DNA from: Sipunculus nudus
Taxonomy: Eukaryota; Annelida; Sipuncula; Golfingiida; Sipunculidae
Direction: 5' to 3'
Length of the DNA stretch: 64,000 bases
Assembly (NCBI GenBank): GCA_026874595.1
Contig: CM049312.1
Span: forward strand, 53,943,429-54,007,428
Of the stretch, positions 46,301-59,691 are shown piece by piece. The translations under genes were made by a program, and so were the position numbers. The notes below the pieces were generated by a model. It was not told the DNA's origin, did not search any database, and saw only the letters and a program-made list of their open reading frames with translations. Position 1 is the stretch's first letter. Every line of letters starts with the position of its first letter.

Positions 46301-48789
46301 ACACCATTACAGGCCATAACACAAAAAATGTCACATTGACTTAATTATGGGTTTGCAAGCAGATTTTACCAAAAATTGGTGATTGAACATCCCAGGTCTA
46401 ATGCTGATGATTCCTGTGCCCTTCTAAGCATAACACAGGCAGCTGTAGCCTGTCATTCCCAACAAGGGTATTACAATGTACATTCACTCAGAATCTATCC
46501 AAAATTATGCATCATCATGTGAAATGTAAAGTGATACAGTGAAACTGAAAATACCATTTGAGTTATAGTGCAGCGCGCATAATGCAAACTACAGCTGGAA
46601 TCTACCTATCATTCAGAAAATTGTAATATGCCACTAACTATGGCTTGCAGAAAAGAGGTTAAGTGGCCCCACTTGAAGTTTACATGTATACACATTAACA
46701 AGTCACAAATATATCAATATTATTTGATAATGGACATTACATAACATAAGCAAACAGACACCAAATACTGGACTAACCAGAAATTTACAATTCCATGAAG
46801 CTGCAATTTTGGAAATAATCAATTTCAGTTTGGCACTCACTGAATCCTACCCATTCTGTATAATACTTAACCATAACATAAAAGCTAAGGGTTTATACTT
46901 TCAGATTTGAGTGGGAAGTGGAAATGAATGAAGCTAACATAAGTGGGCATCCCAACTGCAACTTACACTAATACACCAATATGCCTGTAAAATCTTGTGC
47001 TCCTAAACCCCAAGTAGGTCCTGTGATATTGCCCCAGAAAGGAAACGGAAACCATGCAACATGATATTCTATAAGCTTATAGTGCTATTTTTGTCTGTCT
47101 TACTTAGGTAAAGTTAAAGAAAACAGGCAAATAGCAATAGTAATACCATGATCAATATGCAAGAAGAGCTACAGCCATTTACAAAACACCTGGGAACAGA
47201 CATGTCTGCATGTACATACTATTTTATTGCCATGTAAGAGTCTGAAAGGTGTATAGACCCAAATTTTATTTAAATATATGAATCTTGACCCCTGCAAAGA
47301 GTGTGACATTCATGTGTAGCTTATTATCTGTCAGGGAATAACTGTTTTCCTAGAACATAGCAAAAAGGGGAAATTAAATGGAATTTCTGAGTATGTAACA
47401 ACTTTCTACAAAATACTTACTTTTAAGTGTCAAACATTCAATCCAAACTGGTAAGATAATGAAATATAAAACCTGTTTGTTGTGCCAGTATATATATATT
47501 TCTTGTCAGAACCATTAAAAGTCCAATGGATCCCCTCCCTTTCACCAATCAATATTTGGATATATTTATTATTAAGTCAGTATTTATTAAGTTACAAGCC
47601 AAATTTCACACCTAATGTTAATAATGGCATCCATAAAAAGCATATAACCTTTGTACACCTCAAAGAAGATATCATTATCAACACATTTTATCAGATTAGA
47701 ATCATGATGTGTCCATGTGATTGTATTCTGGGATCTTGTTTATTAACCTCCATTGCACATATCCAACAATTTATACGTGGTTTGGGAAAGAAATAAAAAC
47801 TTATTTAACTTTTTACTGCTTCCATTTAGAGCAGTAATTTCACTGTCTTGAGACTGGTACCCCAGTGAACCCTTGGTATTAAAATAAGTTTGCCTGTATC
47901 ATACTGTAACTAAAAAAAGACATTTACCATTAAATATCAGATCCTGAATTCTTACAAATAGTTCTTCATGTAATATTAGAAATACAGGGATTACACAGAA
48001 AATCATTCATCAAACTTTGTTCCTAACTTTTGATTGATATTGTTCACAGGCAAACCAACAAAGTAACCAACCAACCAAGATAAAAAATGATGCCTACAGG
48101 TGAAGGTATAATGAATCATTTTTATATTCACTTCTGTCAAGGTAATAGAGAAATACAACTCTGCTGGTAACAGGAGAGTAACCTTGAATGGACCACACAT
48201 GTATACTGGATTTTCAGTATGAAAAAGGTTTGCATGGAAAAGTAAATAATCTGGCTGCATTAAGGCAATCAGCCTACATCTCCATAAGCAGGCCAACCTG
48301 CTTGACAATGTAATATTATGAAGCTGAAACCCTATGTAGAAGCTGAAAACCCAATGACTCAAGTTATTTGTAGTAAAGCTATTAAAGCCCTAATACATTA
48401 TTCAAGTCAAAAGACATAATCCTGGGAGTGGGTAATACAGGAAATGCATAATACACACCTTTATCTAATACTTATAAAAGGAATTCAGTTCACGTTTGTT
48501 CGCAGTGTTCTCTAAAACCGGGTTGTGTACAATATTGTGCCATACATCATTTTAAAGGTTATTATCCCCCAGTGACATAGGCTATATGAAAATAAATAAT
48601 TGTTAATATACATATAATTTGTAGTGATTTTTCCGTTTTTCTACTGAGCACAGCCGAACTGCCTTCCGCAATCACCGGAATGCATGCATTGTGGTCACTT
48701 AACCTCTAACACTAAGGACTATTGTTCATATGAATAACGCTTGCTTTCAGTGAGGGATTTGACCCACGTGCATGGTCAGTAAAAGGGTA
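46301..48789. other. CpG-poor DNA, no gene recognised
   Basis: The longest ORF (104 codons near 47482) lacks motifs and looks like chance. Confidence 0.45.
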
Positions 48790-48995
48790 AAACACATGTT
48801 TCTCGCTTTATGAAATGGAGAGTTCAACCCAGGAGGATTAATGACAAAACCTAATTCAAGGTCCCAATTTCAGGAACAGGGCTGGGGTGGTGTCGGGGGT
48901 TTCAGGCCTCAAAATTTGTCTGATACGATAAAAAAAAAGTTTGCGGCGGTTGAAAATGAATACGGGCCCTCTGCATGCAGTCCCGTTGGATCCGC
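48790..48995 (-). repeat. Dispersed repeat R, copy 2 (inverted relative to copy 1)
   Basis: The reverse complement shares CCGCCGCAA, GAGGCCTGAAACC, GGGACCTTGAATTAGGTTTT and GTCATTAATCCTCCTGGG with 15355-15545. Confidence 0.65.
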
Positions 48996-51900
48996 TTCTG
49001 CTGCTTACAAGGTATGCATATTTCTGTTTCTTTCTTCAGGAACAGTTTCCTTGCAACGTACAATTTAATAAATCTTTCATGTGTTCCTCACATCAACCTA
49101 ATCTTTATACGTCCAATGATAGAATCCAGTCAAATATCATTGAAAACCTGAATGCCCCCGCGTCTCATTCCGGTTTGCAATGTAAACACCATCACTGTCC
49201 AGGTCTTCAAGGTAAATATACCAGGGTATAAATTTCATGCCATGAGGAGAGCCCCACAAAATAAATGTTAAAAATATTGGAGCGACTGCAGGATCTCTCA
49301 CGAATTGTCTCCACCAGGTCATGAGTTTATACGGACGGGCGGTATGATGTTTAGGATTCATGTAATTTAAAAGTAAGAGGCAGATAAAAATAAGTGGCAA
49401 AATTAAGATACAGGCAGCTGGACATAGAAACGTTTTTTGTTCATAGAACTGTTGTGCCTCATAGAGGTTCGTGAGTTATTCTGAAGTCGTGCCAAAATGT
49501 TTATACATATCTTATGGAGACAGTTTCCCACTGAAAACCTATATTTTCTGTTAACTTTTAGAATAAAAAAATGAACATACATTTCACATCTCAGTTTATA
49601 AATCTCCCCAACCCTGGTAATAAGCCCGGTATACCGGGTCTATCAGCTAGTATCCAATAATTCAAAATCAATATGACTGAAATTCAATTTCAAGCCCTCT
49701 GACAGAGAATATTTAATGAAATTTAAAAATTTCTGCAGAGATAATGCAGACTTTAATATGCAGTAAACATGCAAAATGTTTCTCTAAAGTCTCAGAGGCT
49801 GGGTGTGCCAGTTTATTACAGACCCCTCTCTCTGCACATAAGTTATTACTGGTAGCATGAGACATTACATCATGCAACAGATGTAAATAATGCAACATGA
49901 ATAGATACCATGCATCCTTTGCCATAATGTCTGCGAAGAATGTTGAATAATGGCCGTGCCTTCATTGCCAGTGGTAATCTACCCTAGAAGAACACAGCCG
50001 ATCTCTGCCACGCAAGATGCTATGCTCCCGTTTCCCTGTGCCCTTGCTCACGTACTCCCACTGCTTGTCACACTGTACTAGGGACACGTGAGGCTGGCTC
50101 CAAGGTTATCAACCTGTCTGAAGCAGATTTTGCCCATAGAGCAATATATAGTCACTGCATCTCAAAATTACCAAATCTCATGCCAGGCCAGCCACCCATG
50201 GTAGAAAGCACATGCCCTAAGCCAAGTGAAACGTTGGCATCATTTGTCACCCACAGAGGTGTTTCTATTATACCTCACACACAATAATTAAGAATGTGGT
50301 TGCAAATCAGCTGAGCTCCTACATTTGCTCATTAAAGGTCCCGCCCCCTCTCATGAATATTCATGAATGTATCCCACACAAAGACAAATTTATGCCATTT
50401 GTAAGAATAAGCCATCCTTCAAACTGAGACATACAATACTAGACTTGCTAGACAGCCTAATCTCTCTAGAGTTTCTATTTGATACACGGGGACATTCCTG
50501 TTGGTGCTGCTTTTGATGGCTGACCCTGGAGAATAACTGGTTAGGTAAGCAGTATTGCTTAGAATAATAATATGGATGGAGGCTCTGAAGCACTGAGTTT
50601 CTTAGCCTGGGGTCAATAATAACTTTATCAATACCATTCCTCGGTTGTTGGCCAAGGGGTTTAAACCTTTAGGAAACAGTATCTATGAGTTGGTTTACCA
50701 ACCCCTACAACTGATAAAATGGATATGTCTCATCAAAGCTGAGATAAACTTAAATTTGCAAAGCAGCAAAAACTGAATGTCAATAACTGGAAAAGTTTTG
50801 TAGTGATAAACATTCAAAATTGTATTAAAAAGTAAAACTAAATACAAAGGTTACTTATTTTAAATTATTTCTTTTTATTTAATACAAAAATAAACACCAA
50901 AGGTACATTGAAACTGCCAAATACCTGATTTGTAATTAATTCATAGAACAATTTAAAAATAATTTAAAATTTATATAACAGATTGTAATTCTAATCCTGT
51001 ACAAATCTTTGGAAAATATTTGCACATAATAGTTTGAATATAACCTATCATGTTCCAAAGTATTTAAATAAGAAATACTAGTACTTTCCTGTAGATAAAC
51101 ACAGAGAATTTAGTTTTCACACAGAGACACAGTAATAAATGCATGCCCCTGCATAGTTTTACATTGTTACTTCATGTTCAGCCAACCTAACTGTGTGCTA
51201 TCATGTATGGAAGATTTATGTTGGGCCTTGAAAACACAGTGGTAGACAGCTTCTTTGAACTCTACATACATACAGGGTTTGGTTTCATTTTCAACTGAGT
51301 ATAAAGGTATTTCTACCCTACCAATGGTATAACATTTCTACATGGCAGATACAGTAAAAACTTGATAAAATGGTGGACACCTAGAGCTGCAAGTCAGGTC
51401 TAAAACTGTGTATAGAACACACTCTTATTGGTGCATTAAACATTGACAAAGTATTTCTTCAGAAAAGGATGATTCAGTTTGTCCTATTTAATAATCGAAT
51501 TCAACAAAGTTTACAACTGAAAAACAGTGATTACTCTGAATTTTTTGGAGGCCAAATATGTTGCTTTGTATTACAAATGTGGTATAAATGGGCTGTCTGA
51601 ATGACTGGTACTTTTTGCAATTTGGACAGCCTGGCACTGACACTGACCTGTCCATTTAGGCAGCCTGCAGCTCAAACTGAATGAAAGGCAATTTCTTATA
51701 CTTCTTATAGTATACCTTCTTTGTATAAGGTAACCAGTTCTTACTTGACATCCTTCATGATGAAAGAGTGACCAACAACACAGTCATTTACTGTGCCATG
51801 TGCAGGCTTCTTTAAGGTCAGTCATGGTTCTCACACCCCATTTATTTTTTTAAATCACTTTTTGTGCACTCCTGTCAGTCCTGATGCTACCTTAACTATG

Positions 51901-52432
51901 CTATGGATTTTAATCTTAAAGATTCTGATATATATTTAACTAGTAGCCAATAAAATTTATGGCCAGTCTCATTTTGGACATATCAGGTTTTTGTCTGAAC
52001 AAGCAAATATTACCTACAAGCTGCCCAACAGGACAGCAAAGATAAAAATATAATATCAAAACCTCTCAGCAAGATTCACCCAGTAGTCACCTGTGGAATG
52101 TCCAGACAATCATCTGATTTGCTGACATTTAAAAATAAATCTTTAAACTGTAACTACAGGCTCTTCAGTCAGGTGCTGACCACAAAGTATAATTACCTTA
52201 AAAAATCTACAATTGTAATCTATCAATGTCAGAAGGCAGACATCAGTTTGACATGTGAATAAAATCAAAATGTATAATATCTGCCTTTTAGGCTTTTTAC
52301 TGCTAAGTCCTTAAAGCACTATTGATTATTTAATATGTATGATTACACTTGTCGAACTGAAGTCAGTGAACCAACTTTTCTGTGTATACCATTTCCATCT
52401 ATAAACAATGAACCAGAATGGCTATTCATACA
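48996..52432. other. No gene recognised; 48.5-50.4 kb is CpG-bearing, the rest CpG-poor
   Basis: The 48.5-50.4 kb interval has clearly more CpG than either flank, which could mark an unmethylated promoter, but no transcript structure is visible. Confidence 0.35.
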
Positions 52433-52435
52433 CTA

Positions 52436-52500
<65 letters not shown>
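52433..52500. repeat. (TG)n(TA)n microsatellite
   Basis: A short TG run followed by about 60 bp of TA. Confidence 0.95.
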
Positions 52501-52502
<2 letters not shown>

Positions 52503-53802
52503 CATTCTATTTTATTACTGCTCCCTGCATGGTAGAGCACTTTCAATATGAATTGATGTATTGAACATGCACATGTATTACATTGATTATATATATATAT
52601 GTATATAAACCTGTGTAATGGGATTAACTGCAGGATTTGCAAGTGGTCATATTACACAGGTCAGTTATAACTAAAGTAAATGCTTTGATATAAGGGTTGT
52701 CTTAAAAGACCTGTGGTCTTTCAGACACTCACAGGTTCAACTTTATATATACACACAAAAACATTCACAGAATGATACAGATTAATAATTTAATCAATCC
52801 TACTAATTTTTCTCACTTGTCTCACATGTGACAGGGTCTCAACCTTCACACAGGGTTAAGGTCTTTTGTGCATAATGAATAAACCCTGCTGGGCCAAGTG
52901 TTGGCAGTCATGGACTTAGGCATGTTGAACTGACATTTGACCCATTCACCATCTCACTTGTATAATCAGTAAATGTAATACAAAATGTGACTCTCAATCC
53001 CTTGGGACTCATGTCATACATCAGCATGCAATAATGGTTAATCCCCTAATTCTTGCACGTAATCCTTTTGCATAATGTTGAAAAGACCACAACAAGTGTT
53101 GCGTCACCATAACTGTGCATCAACATCTTTAACAATTCTGGAAACAGTTGTATCATGTAAACTATCCAAGGAAGCACATGCATAAATATCTGTTTATATT
53201 AACAACACCACGTCACAGATATTTCACCACAAAATAGATCCACAGGTTTATCAATATATAAATTATATTTCACAGACAAATACCTTTTGTTGGTTATATT
53301 TTGAATCGATGTTGTTGATGCATACTCTATACATGTATTTGTACCATTTACTTAACTTTCCTAATTCACGCTTATCAGGTCTGATTTCCTCGCATAAGCA
53401 TGCTGTGTGAATGAATGTGTGGATGAGAACTATCCTGGACTTTCATTGACAGATGTTTTGTGTGGAGAATGACAGGGTCTACAACTTGTGCTGCCATCTA
53501 TCACCTAAATCTTTAACTATTCAACCAGAGTAATAATAACATTTTTATTTGCCTGACAGCATCTCTCCCTTACTTACATGAAGTGGACATTCCCTGTGCA
53601 GGGCTTATATCAATATTTGTTCACAAAATTTATTTCATTTTTGATGCTGTACCATTAAAGCATGGTAAAAATTAATTCAGCCAGAATATGAATGATCTCA
53701 CTTTTATCTGGAATTAATCAGCTGCCCTCCTACTGGAAACCTAACAAGTATTTTACCACAGTCATTATTTTCTGTTCATTATTAGGATGTCAAGAGTAGA
53801 AA

Positions 53803-54987
53803 CTAGAATAAGGGTAGTCAACAAGCATCTATGTGTATCATCCATATCACAGAGGCATGAGTAAAGTAAGGCAGATGGATACTCAATTCAAGATTAGACC
53901 AAGACACCAATCCACCACTATGAAGTGCATACATGTATTCTATAGCAACAGAATAGCAGGTGGCACCACCTGTCTGGTCTACAACAAAGCTATCCAAGAC
54001 GGATAAACATGCCAAAACTTCAGGCTTATACATCCATCCACTCCTCAGATATGAGCAATTTTTACCCAAAAAGATGGATGGATGCCTTGCAAAAACAATT
54101 AAAGATGGCGCCACCAGTCTCGCATATAAAATGGAGGTATCCAAGATCTATGGACATGCACAATTTCAGACCAATACAGCAAATCACTCATGAATGAGAA
54201 AAGGGAATTAATTTATTCTATGGAAACAGGAAGGTAAGTGGTGCCACCAGTTTGGTCTACGAGGAAACTCTCCTAGATGGATGTACAAGCCAAATTTCAG
54301 ACCAATACACTGAAACATTCTTGAGATATGAGCAATTTTCACCTAAAGCAAACATACAGAGTGATGCCACACAAAAATGATTGCAGATGGCATCACCAAT
54401 CTTGAATGTGAGATGGAGGTATCCAAGATCTATGGACATGCACAATTTCAGGCCAATATGGCAAATCACTCCTGAGAAAAGGGCATTCATTTATACCATG
54501 AAACAGTAAGGTAGGTGGTGCCACCTGTCAGGTCTATAAAAAAAACTCTCCAAGATGGATGCACATGCCAAATTTCAGACTGAAACATTGAACCAATCCT
54601 GAGATATGAGCAATTTTCATTTAAAGCAAACATACGGATGGACGCCACACAAAATCGATTGCAGGTGCCGCCACCAGTTTCAATTATGAGATGGAGGTGT
54701 CCAAGATCTATGTGCATGCAAAATTTTAGCTGAATACATGGAACCACTCCTGAGATATGGGCTGTTACCAAAAAGACACCCAGATACAACATACTGCACA
54801 ATAAGGACTGCAGGTGGCGCCACCAGTCCTTGATAGGCAAAACTACATAGGTGAGTGAATAACTATGCTTGGTTTCAGAAAGATCCATCTAAGGGTCTCA
54901 AGAGGAGTTCTCCTGAAATGAACGCGGTAGTGGCAGCAGAACCTGGTCAAAAACATAGTATCCGCACAACTTTGTTTTGGTGGATAC
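53803..54987 (-). mobile_element. Element B, copy 2
   Basis: Ends match copy 1: AACTAGAATA..GGTAGTC (53801 onward) and TTTTGGTGGATAC (54975-54987), with the shared subterminal AACCTGGTCAAAAACATAGT. The terminal hairpin and inner inverted repeat are mutated. The core holds seven palindrome-centred half-units at about 53959, 54114, 54236, 54384, 54513, 54664 and 54813, spaced 122-155 bp. Only the last is a perfect GGTGGCGCCACC. No coding capacity. Confidence 0.7.
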
Positions 54988-55289
54988 AATTATGAAATAA
55001 AATACCCTACCTATCTTCCTGGCATTGCTCCAGAGTAGGTTTATAATCAAATACTGGTTTGTTGTGATAGCAATAAAGGTAAGTAAAGAAAGGAAAGTCA
55101 CAATTACATTATTAGCTGATGCTATCCAACATAAAGGGTTTTTTAAGACAGTGATGCTCACTTAAGTGAAACTGGTCTATTCTGACAGAACCATATGGAT
55201 GATACTGATGATCCAAGTTAAAGTTAGAAAACAGGTATTACATGTTTAGTTAATGATTAATCCTATTGTATGTTAGTGTCATTTCCCAA

Positions 55290-55765
55290 TGTCCATATTG
55301 AATCATGACAGAGTTATTCCTCCTAAGCAGTACAAGTACCTGATCACCTACTTGAAATTTTCTGGCTTTACCCTTGTTATAATAGTTAACTTTTGTTAAA
55401 GCTTTGTACTGATTATGAGATTTAGACAACTCTAGAGTCTGCCCTGGCCTTTCTCTAACTTATGTCTTACCTCAAGGACATTCTTGTAATTCTTAAAGGA
55501 TCTGCATGGGCCCACTGACACTTTAGCGAACAAAAACTTAAATGATTAGAAACCAGTTGACCCCTGAGGTACCCCACAATAGGCAAAGTGGTGCTTTAGT
55601 CTACCTGTGCCGTTATGATGGCTGTTCTTCAGAACAAACTTCTGAGCATTTACTTGAAGGCCCCATTCAAACTTTCAATAAGTCCAGGTTTCAGACCACT
55701 ACTGAAGTAGACAGGTTGTAACAAATATATTCTATGCAAGTCTACAATCCATGTACAGCACAATA
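55290..55765 (-). pseudogene. Degenerate Ty3/Gypsy retrotransposon integrase fragment
   Basis: Minus-strand translation in more than one frame recovers Gypsy integrase landmarks in the right order: GLIESLNGAFK and MLRSL (catalytic-core end), then FAYCGVPQGSTGF-like residues split over frames, then KFQVGDQVLVLLR (C-terminal GDxVLVL motif, 55322-55370). In-frame stops and frameshifts interrupt it. No LTRs, protease or reverse transcriptase were recognised nearby, so only a 3' pol relic remains. Confidence 0.7.
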
Positions 55766-55919
55766 TTATTCCACAGCTCAGAAGTCTGTGTAATTAGGTA
55801 ATCCCTGACAATCTCTAATCCACAGGCTGTTCTCAGTTTTTAACGATTTTCTGTCCGCTGATTCCTTACTTTACAAACAAACAGTCTTTTTCTCTGCAAA
55901 CCACACATGGGATCTATTA

Positions 55920-56052
55920 CAGTTGTTCTATTACTATTACTATTACTTTCAATTTCTGATATTACTATTACTATTATCACATTTTACCTTCTATTACTAT
56001 TACTATTACTATTACTGGGGTATCTATTACTGTTACTATTACTATTACTTAA
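55920..56052 (+). repeat. (ATTACT)n-type repeat
   Basis: Imperfect CTATTACTATTAC array; it opens a Leu-rich artificial frame. Confidence 0.9.
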
Positions 56053-57824
56053 ACTGATTGTAGGATTCAAGACCTTGTGCAGCCAAGAGTGCTATAAATA
56101 TAAACTAGCACTACAATCACATGTATAAATAATATTACAAGCACCTATATTTCATCCATTTACATACACAATTTTTTATACTGTGTCTGTCATTTACAGA
56201 AAGCCTAATGATACTGGAGGTCCTACTTATTTCAGCTTCTTTAATTCTGTTCTTTTATATTTTGAAACCTTAATGAACATTATTGGGGCATTTTGAGTAG
56301 AAATTATAAGATGATTGTATGAACTCTTGAAAACATGTAATTTGAAAGCAATTCCACTGCAAAGGCCCTGGCATATGTAAATTACTGATTTGTAATTATA
56401 TGTATACTTGTACACTGTTTCTTCATATATATTTCACTTAAATTTATTTTATAGTACCGGTACATACTTCAGTTTAAATTTAATCTTTTTTCTCATAGCC
56501 AATACATAAAGACTTTCTGTGTAACTATAAATTGTCACTAGAGGAATTATTCATGATTATTGCATATTATTATTTGTATCAAAGCTGACAATTCTGTCCA
56601 TTATGTATTTATCAAGAGAGGAATTTATGTAGAGCTGTACCCTGTATCCCAATCCTTGTTAATATATTCAGTAAAGATACTGTTTACATCAAGATGCTGG
56701 ACAGAACCAAACTGGAGACAAAAGTAACCCATCTTCTCTAGCGTATATGTTCATTTGGATGTGATGCCATGTTTTATTCCATTGCATAGTACATCTTAAG
56801 AGTGGACAGAAAGGTGGTAAACTTTACAATACTGATAGCATGCATGGCTTTTTTTCCTCAGGTGTGCCCTTCTTCATTTCAGGAAAACCAGCATAGGATA
56901 ATTTACTGAGGAATGTGAGGGATATTAAAACTTACATCAATTTTACAAAACAAATAAAATATTATTTAAATAACTTTCATAATAAATTTGTTATTGAACA
57001 ATCTTGTACTTTTAATTTTTATACATAACAAGATTCTCATAATTATCTGATATCAAAATTCAGTTATAAAATAATAAGATATTAGCAGTCATTTATATTC
57101 TCATATTATATATAATCAAATAAATTAATATTATGAAAAATAGGTTAATATAATTTTCAAAATATAACATTTTTTTATGCTGATTTAAGGTCTGCAAATT
57201 TTGTTCTATAAAATAACAGACAAATATAAAAAGAATATGTATATTAATTAATTAGATAATACATGTGCTTGTAGTATGAATTTATCAAGTGATTGTGGTA
57301 CTGGTATGAGTTCATAGCATTGTAGACTTATGGGTAGTGAAAACACCATAAGCTTATCTTGAACATTTTGGGTCTGCACTGTATCTGGTTCCATATTATA
57401 TTTTTCTTGAATGTTTGTTATTGCAATCTGTATTATAAAATGCAAAGTGGCTGGTTAAAGCAAATCTAGGTACATTTCAGATTATGTTTATGGATTAATG
57501 GATGTGAGATAAGATGTACATGTCATTATAATAATACACTATATATCTGTATCTTAACATCAAACATGCCTGTTTATCTATGGTTTAGTAATAAAAGGTC
57601 AGATTGTGCCAGGTAACTTATTTAGCTGTGACCTGCTCTGTCCAGCACTCTTTATGTAATCAGCACCAGTGGTCACCAGGAGTATGGCTGCTGGCCCATG
57701 CTTGCCTCAACAATAGACACCTCCTGGGCAATCACTGAACAAGAAATGAGTCTGTTCAGCATTATCTGCTGATATGCTTCATGATCAAGGGGGTCACAGG
57801 AAGTAATAGAAAGTAATATGTATT
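56053..57824. other. AT-rich DNA, nothing recognised
   Basis: Very AT-rich at 56900-57250; no supported ORF. Confidence 0.5.
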
Positions 57825-57962
57825 ACACTATTACTTTGCCTCCTGTTTCTATTACTATTTTTATTACTATTACAACTCAAATTTTTTAGTCTATTACTAT
57901 TACTATTACATGGAAAAAGCTGTAATAGTCTATTACTTTTACTATTACTTATTACTATTACC
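57825..57962 (+). repeat. Second (ATTACT)n-type repeat
   Basis: Interrupted CTATTACTATTAC array in the same orientation as the one at 55920. Confidence 0.88.
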
Positions 57963-58648
57963 CCATGTCTGCTGCAAACAAACAGTCAATTACCAGACAA
58001 GAATACCTGATACAACTTCTGTCTGGTGCTGTCAATTACTAGCAAACTTCCTCTCTTGATTTATGTCTGTGTTTTGAATTTGTCAAATTAATTAATCTCT
58101 TTTAAGTTATAAATTATTTATATGTAAAATAAAGGTCATGAAAAACTACATTTGTTCTATAACTGGGCTGAGATGTGCTCCATGTGATTCAAATATACAG
58201 TGTTGCTCCTAGGCATGAAAAGCAAAGAGACATTGGGCCCCTTAATGTAATTTCTTGGGGACAAACCATATTAGGTGGGGGACACTGTCTTCAAAGCAAA
58301 ATATAATCTTAAAAGATCTATGTAATGAAAGAAGAATGTTTTGGTCATTTAAATATCAACAAAAATATTTTTGAAGTTTTACATGTCATCACTTTTAAGT
58401 CGTCATAAAACTGAAGGCAAAAGAATTCATTTATCAGTATCAACCATTCTGGTACATCGATGTACAAATGGCAAACTGGTGCCATTCATAGTGACAAATC
58501 AAGATGTAGGTCAAAAGCCCCCCCCCGATATTAAGCCCCCCCCGGCCAAAAGCCCCCCCCGGTGAAAAGCCCTCCTACCTTAATGATGAAGAGGACAAAA
58601 GCCCCCCTCCAATATATTTATATCTATATCTATGAATATATAATGTAA

Positions 58649-58653
<5 letters not shown>

Positions 58654-58686
<33 letters not shown>

Positions 58687-58735
58687 GTCTATATATATAT
58701 ATATATATTATATTATATTATATATATATATAGAC
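58654..58735. repeat. Compound (CT)n(TA)n microsatellite
   Basis: About 24 bp of CT followed by an interrupted TA run, inside the TIR element. Confidence 0.92.
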
Positions 58736-58946
58736 TATGTAAATATATGTATAATATGTGTATTATCTCATATAATTCTGTTAAGTATGCATGATTAATA
58801 TAAAGTAGTCATATAAAATATTTTAAAATATATATTATATCATACACAGTATAATGATATATGACTATACAGGATCAATTTCATTAATATCATTGATACA
58901 AATAATAAAACTAATTTTAGCTCCCATTTTTTAACTCCCAATTCAA

Positions 58947-59162
58947 GTGAGAAACTATATATATATATATAGACGAGACAATGCACTTGTGGCTACTACC
59001 CTACTTCAGCAAGAGAGGGGCCAGATTCCATGGAAACGTGTAAAAACAGCAACTAAACAACTTCAAGAGATGCTGCAAAGGATACGCTCAGAACTGCGCA
59101 ATGGGGAAAGAACTGTCCCTGAAGCTCTTAGAGCTGTTGGACACTGCGTAAAGTTTAACTAA
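58947..59162 (+). CDS. 71-codon ORF inside the C-rich TIR element, function unknown
   Basis: The first ~8 codons come from TA-rich sequence. From about residue 10 the composition changes to protein-like: a Gln/Arg/Lys/Leu-rich stretch with TTLLQQERGQIPWKRVK and then ATKQLQEMLQRIRSELR, predicted helical. It ends in GHCVKFN and TAA. GC content is higher than the surrounding element. It could be a captured host exon or a fragment of a transposon protein; an acceptor-like AG before residue 10 is possible. No family is recognised. Confidence 0.35.
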   Translation: MRNYIYIYRRDNALVATTLLQQERGQIPWKRVKTATKQLQEMLQRIRSELRNGERTVPEALRAVGHCVKFN

Positions 59163-59691
59163 ATATTATTCATGAGATAATTTATGCCACATGACTTGAC
59201 TATATATATATATATATGGGGGGGGGGGGGGGCTTTTGTCCTTTTTATCATTAAGGTAGGGGGGCTTTTGTCCGGGGGGGGGGGCTTTTGTCCGTACCCC
59301 GACAAATCAGTATCGAAACTTATTGTTGTGAACAACTCAATACGTATAAGGACATGCACATTTAGACAAGGGTTTATTCACTGTTGATAATTTTTTAAGG
59401 ATAGATTATTCAGAAAGTCAGCTGTGCTAGCTTAAGCTGCCATGGTATGATGCAAGTCTGATGAATTTTGCTGCCACCGTCACCATATTACACATAACTG
59501 TTGGTATGAAAGTATGAAAGGAATAAACGTCTAAATTTCTGTTTCCAATAAAACTACAACTGTGTCATTTAAGGGCAGATGGGGCTTTGCAACAATGTTT
59601 GGCCTACATGTCAGCCGGGAGAGTTTGCGGCTGGTGCTGCATAATTATAATTCTTAGTATCAAAAGATTAAAGATCACAATTTCTTTTTAA

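Larger units (their letters stand above)
58511..59297. mobile_element. Compact element with C-rich terminal inverted repeats
   Basis: The left arm (58511-58610) has repeated AAAAGCCCCCC words and TCCTACCTTAATGAT followed by GGACAAAAGCCCCCC. The reverse complement of the right arm (59218-59294) gives GGACAAAAGCCCCCC twice with CCTACCTTAATGAT between. The arms therefore contain direct sub-repeats as well as being inverted to each other. The interior has CT/TA microsatellites and a 71-codon ORF. No known superfamily is recognised. Confidence 0.62.

Noticed and set aside
47482-47796. 104-codon plus-strand ORF
   Set aside because: No motif, no splice context and AT-driven composition; likely chance.
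49913-49950. Minus-strand Arg-rich ATG segment (MKARPLFNILRRHYG) as an MDH2 presequence exon
   Set aside because: It looks like a targeting peptide and lies in a CpG-bearing gap, but no good splice donor follows it, so there is nothing to join it to exon 2.
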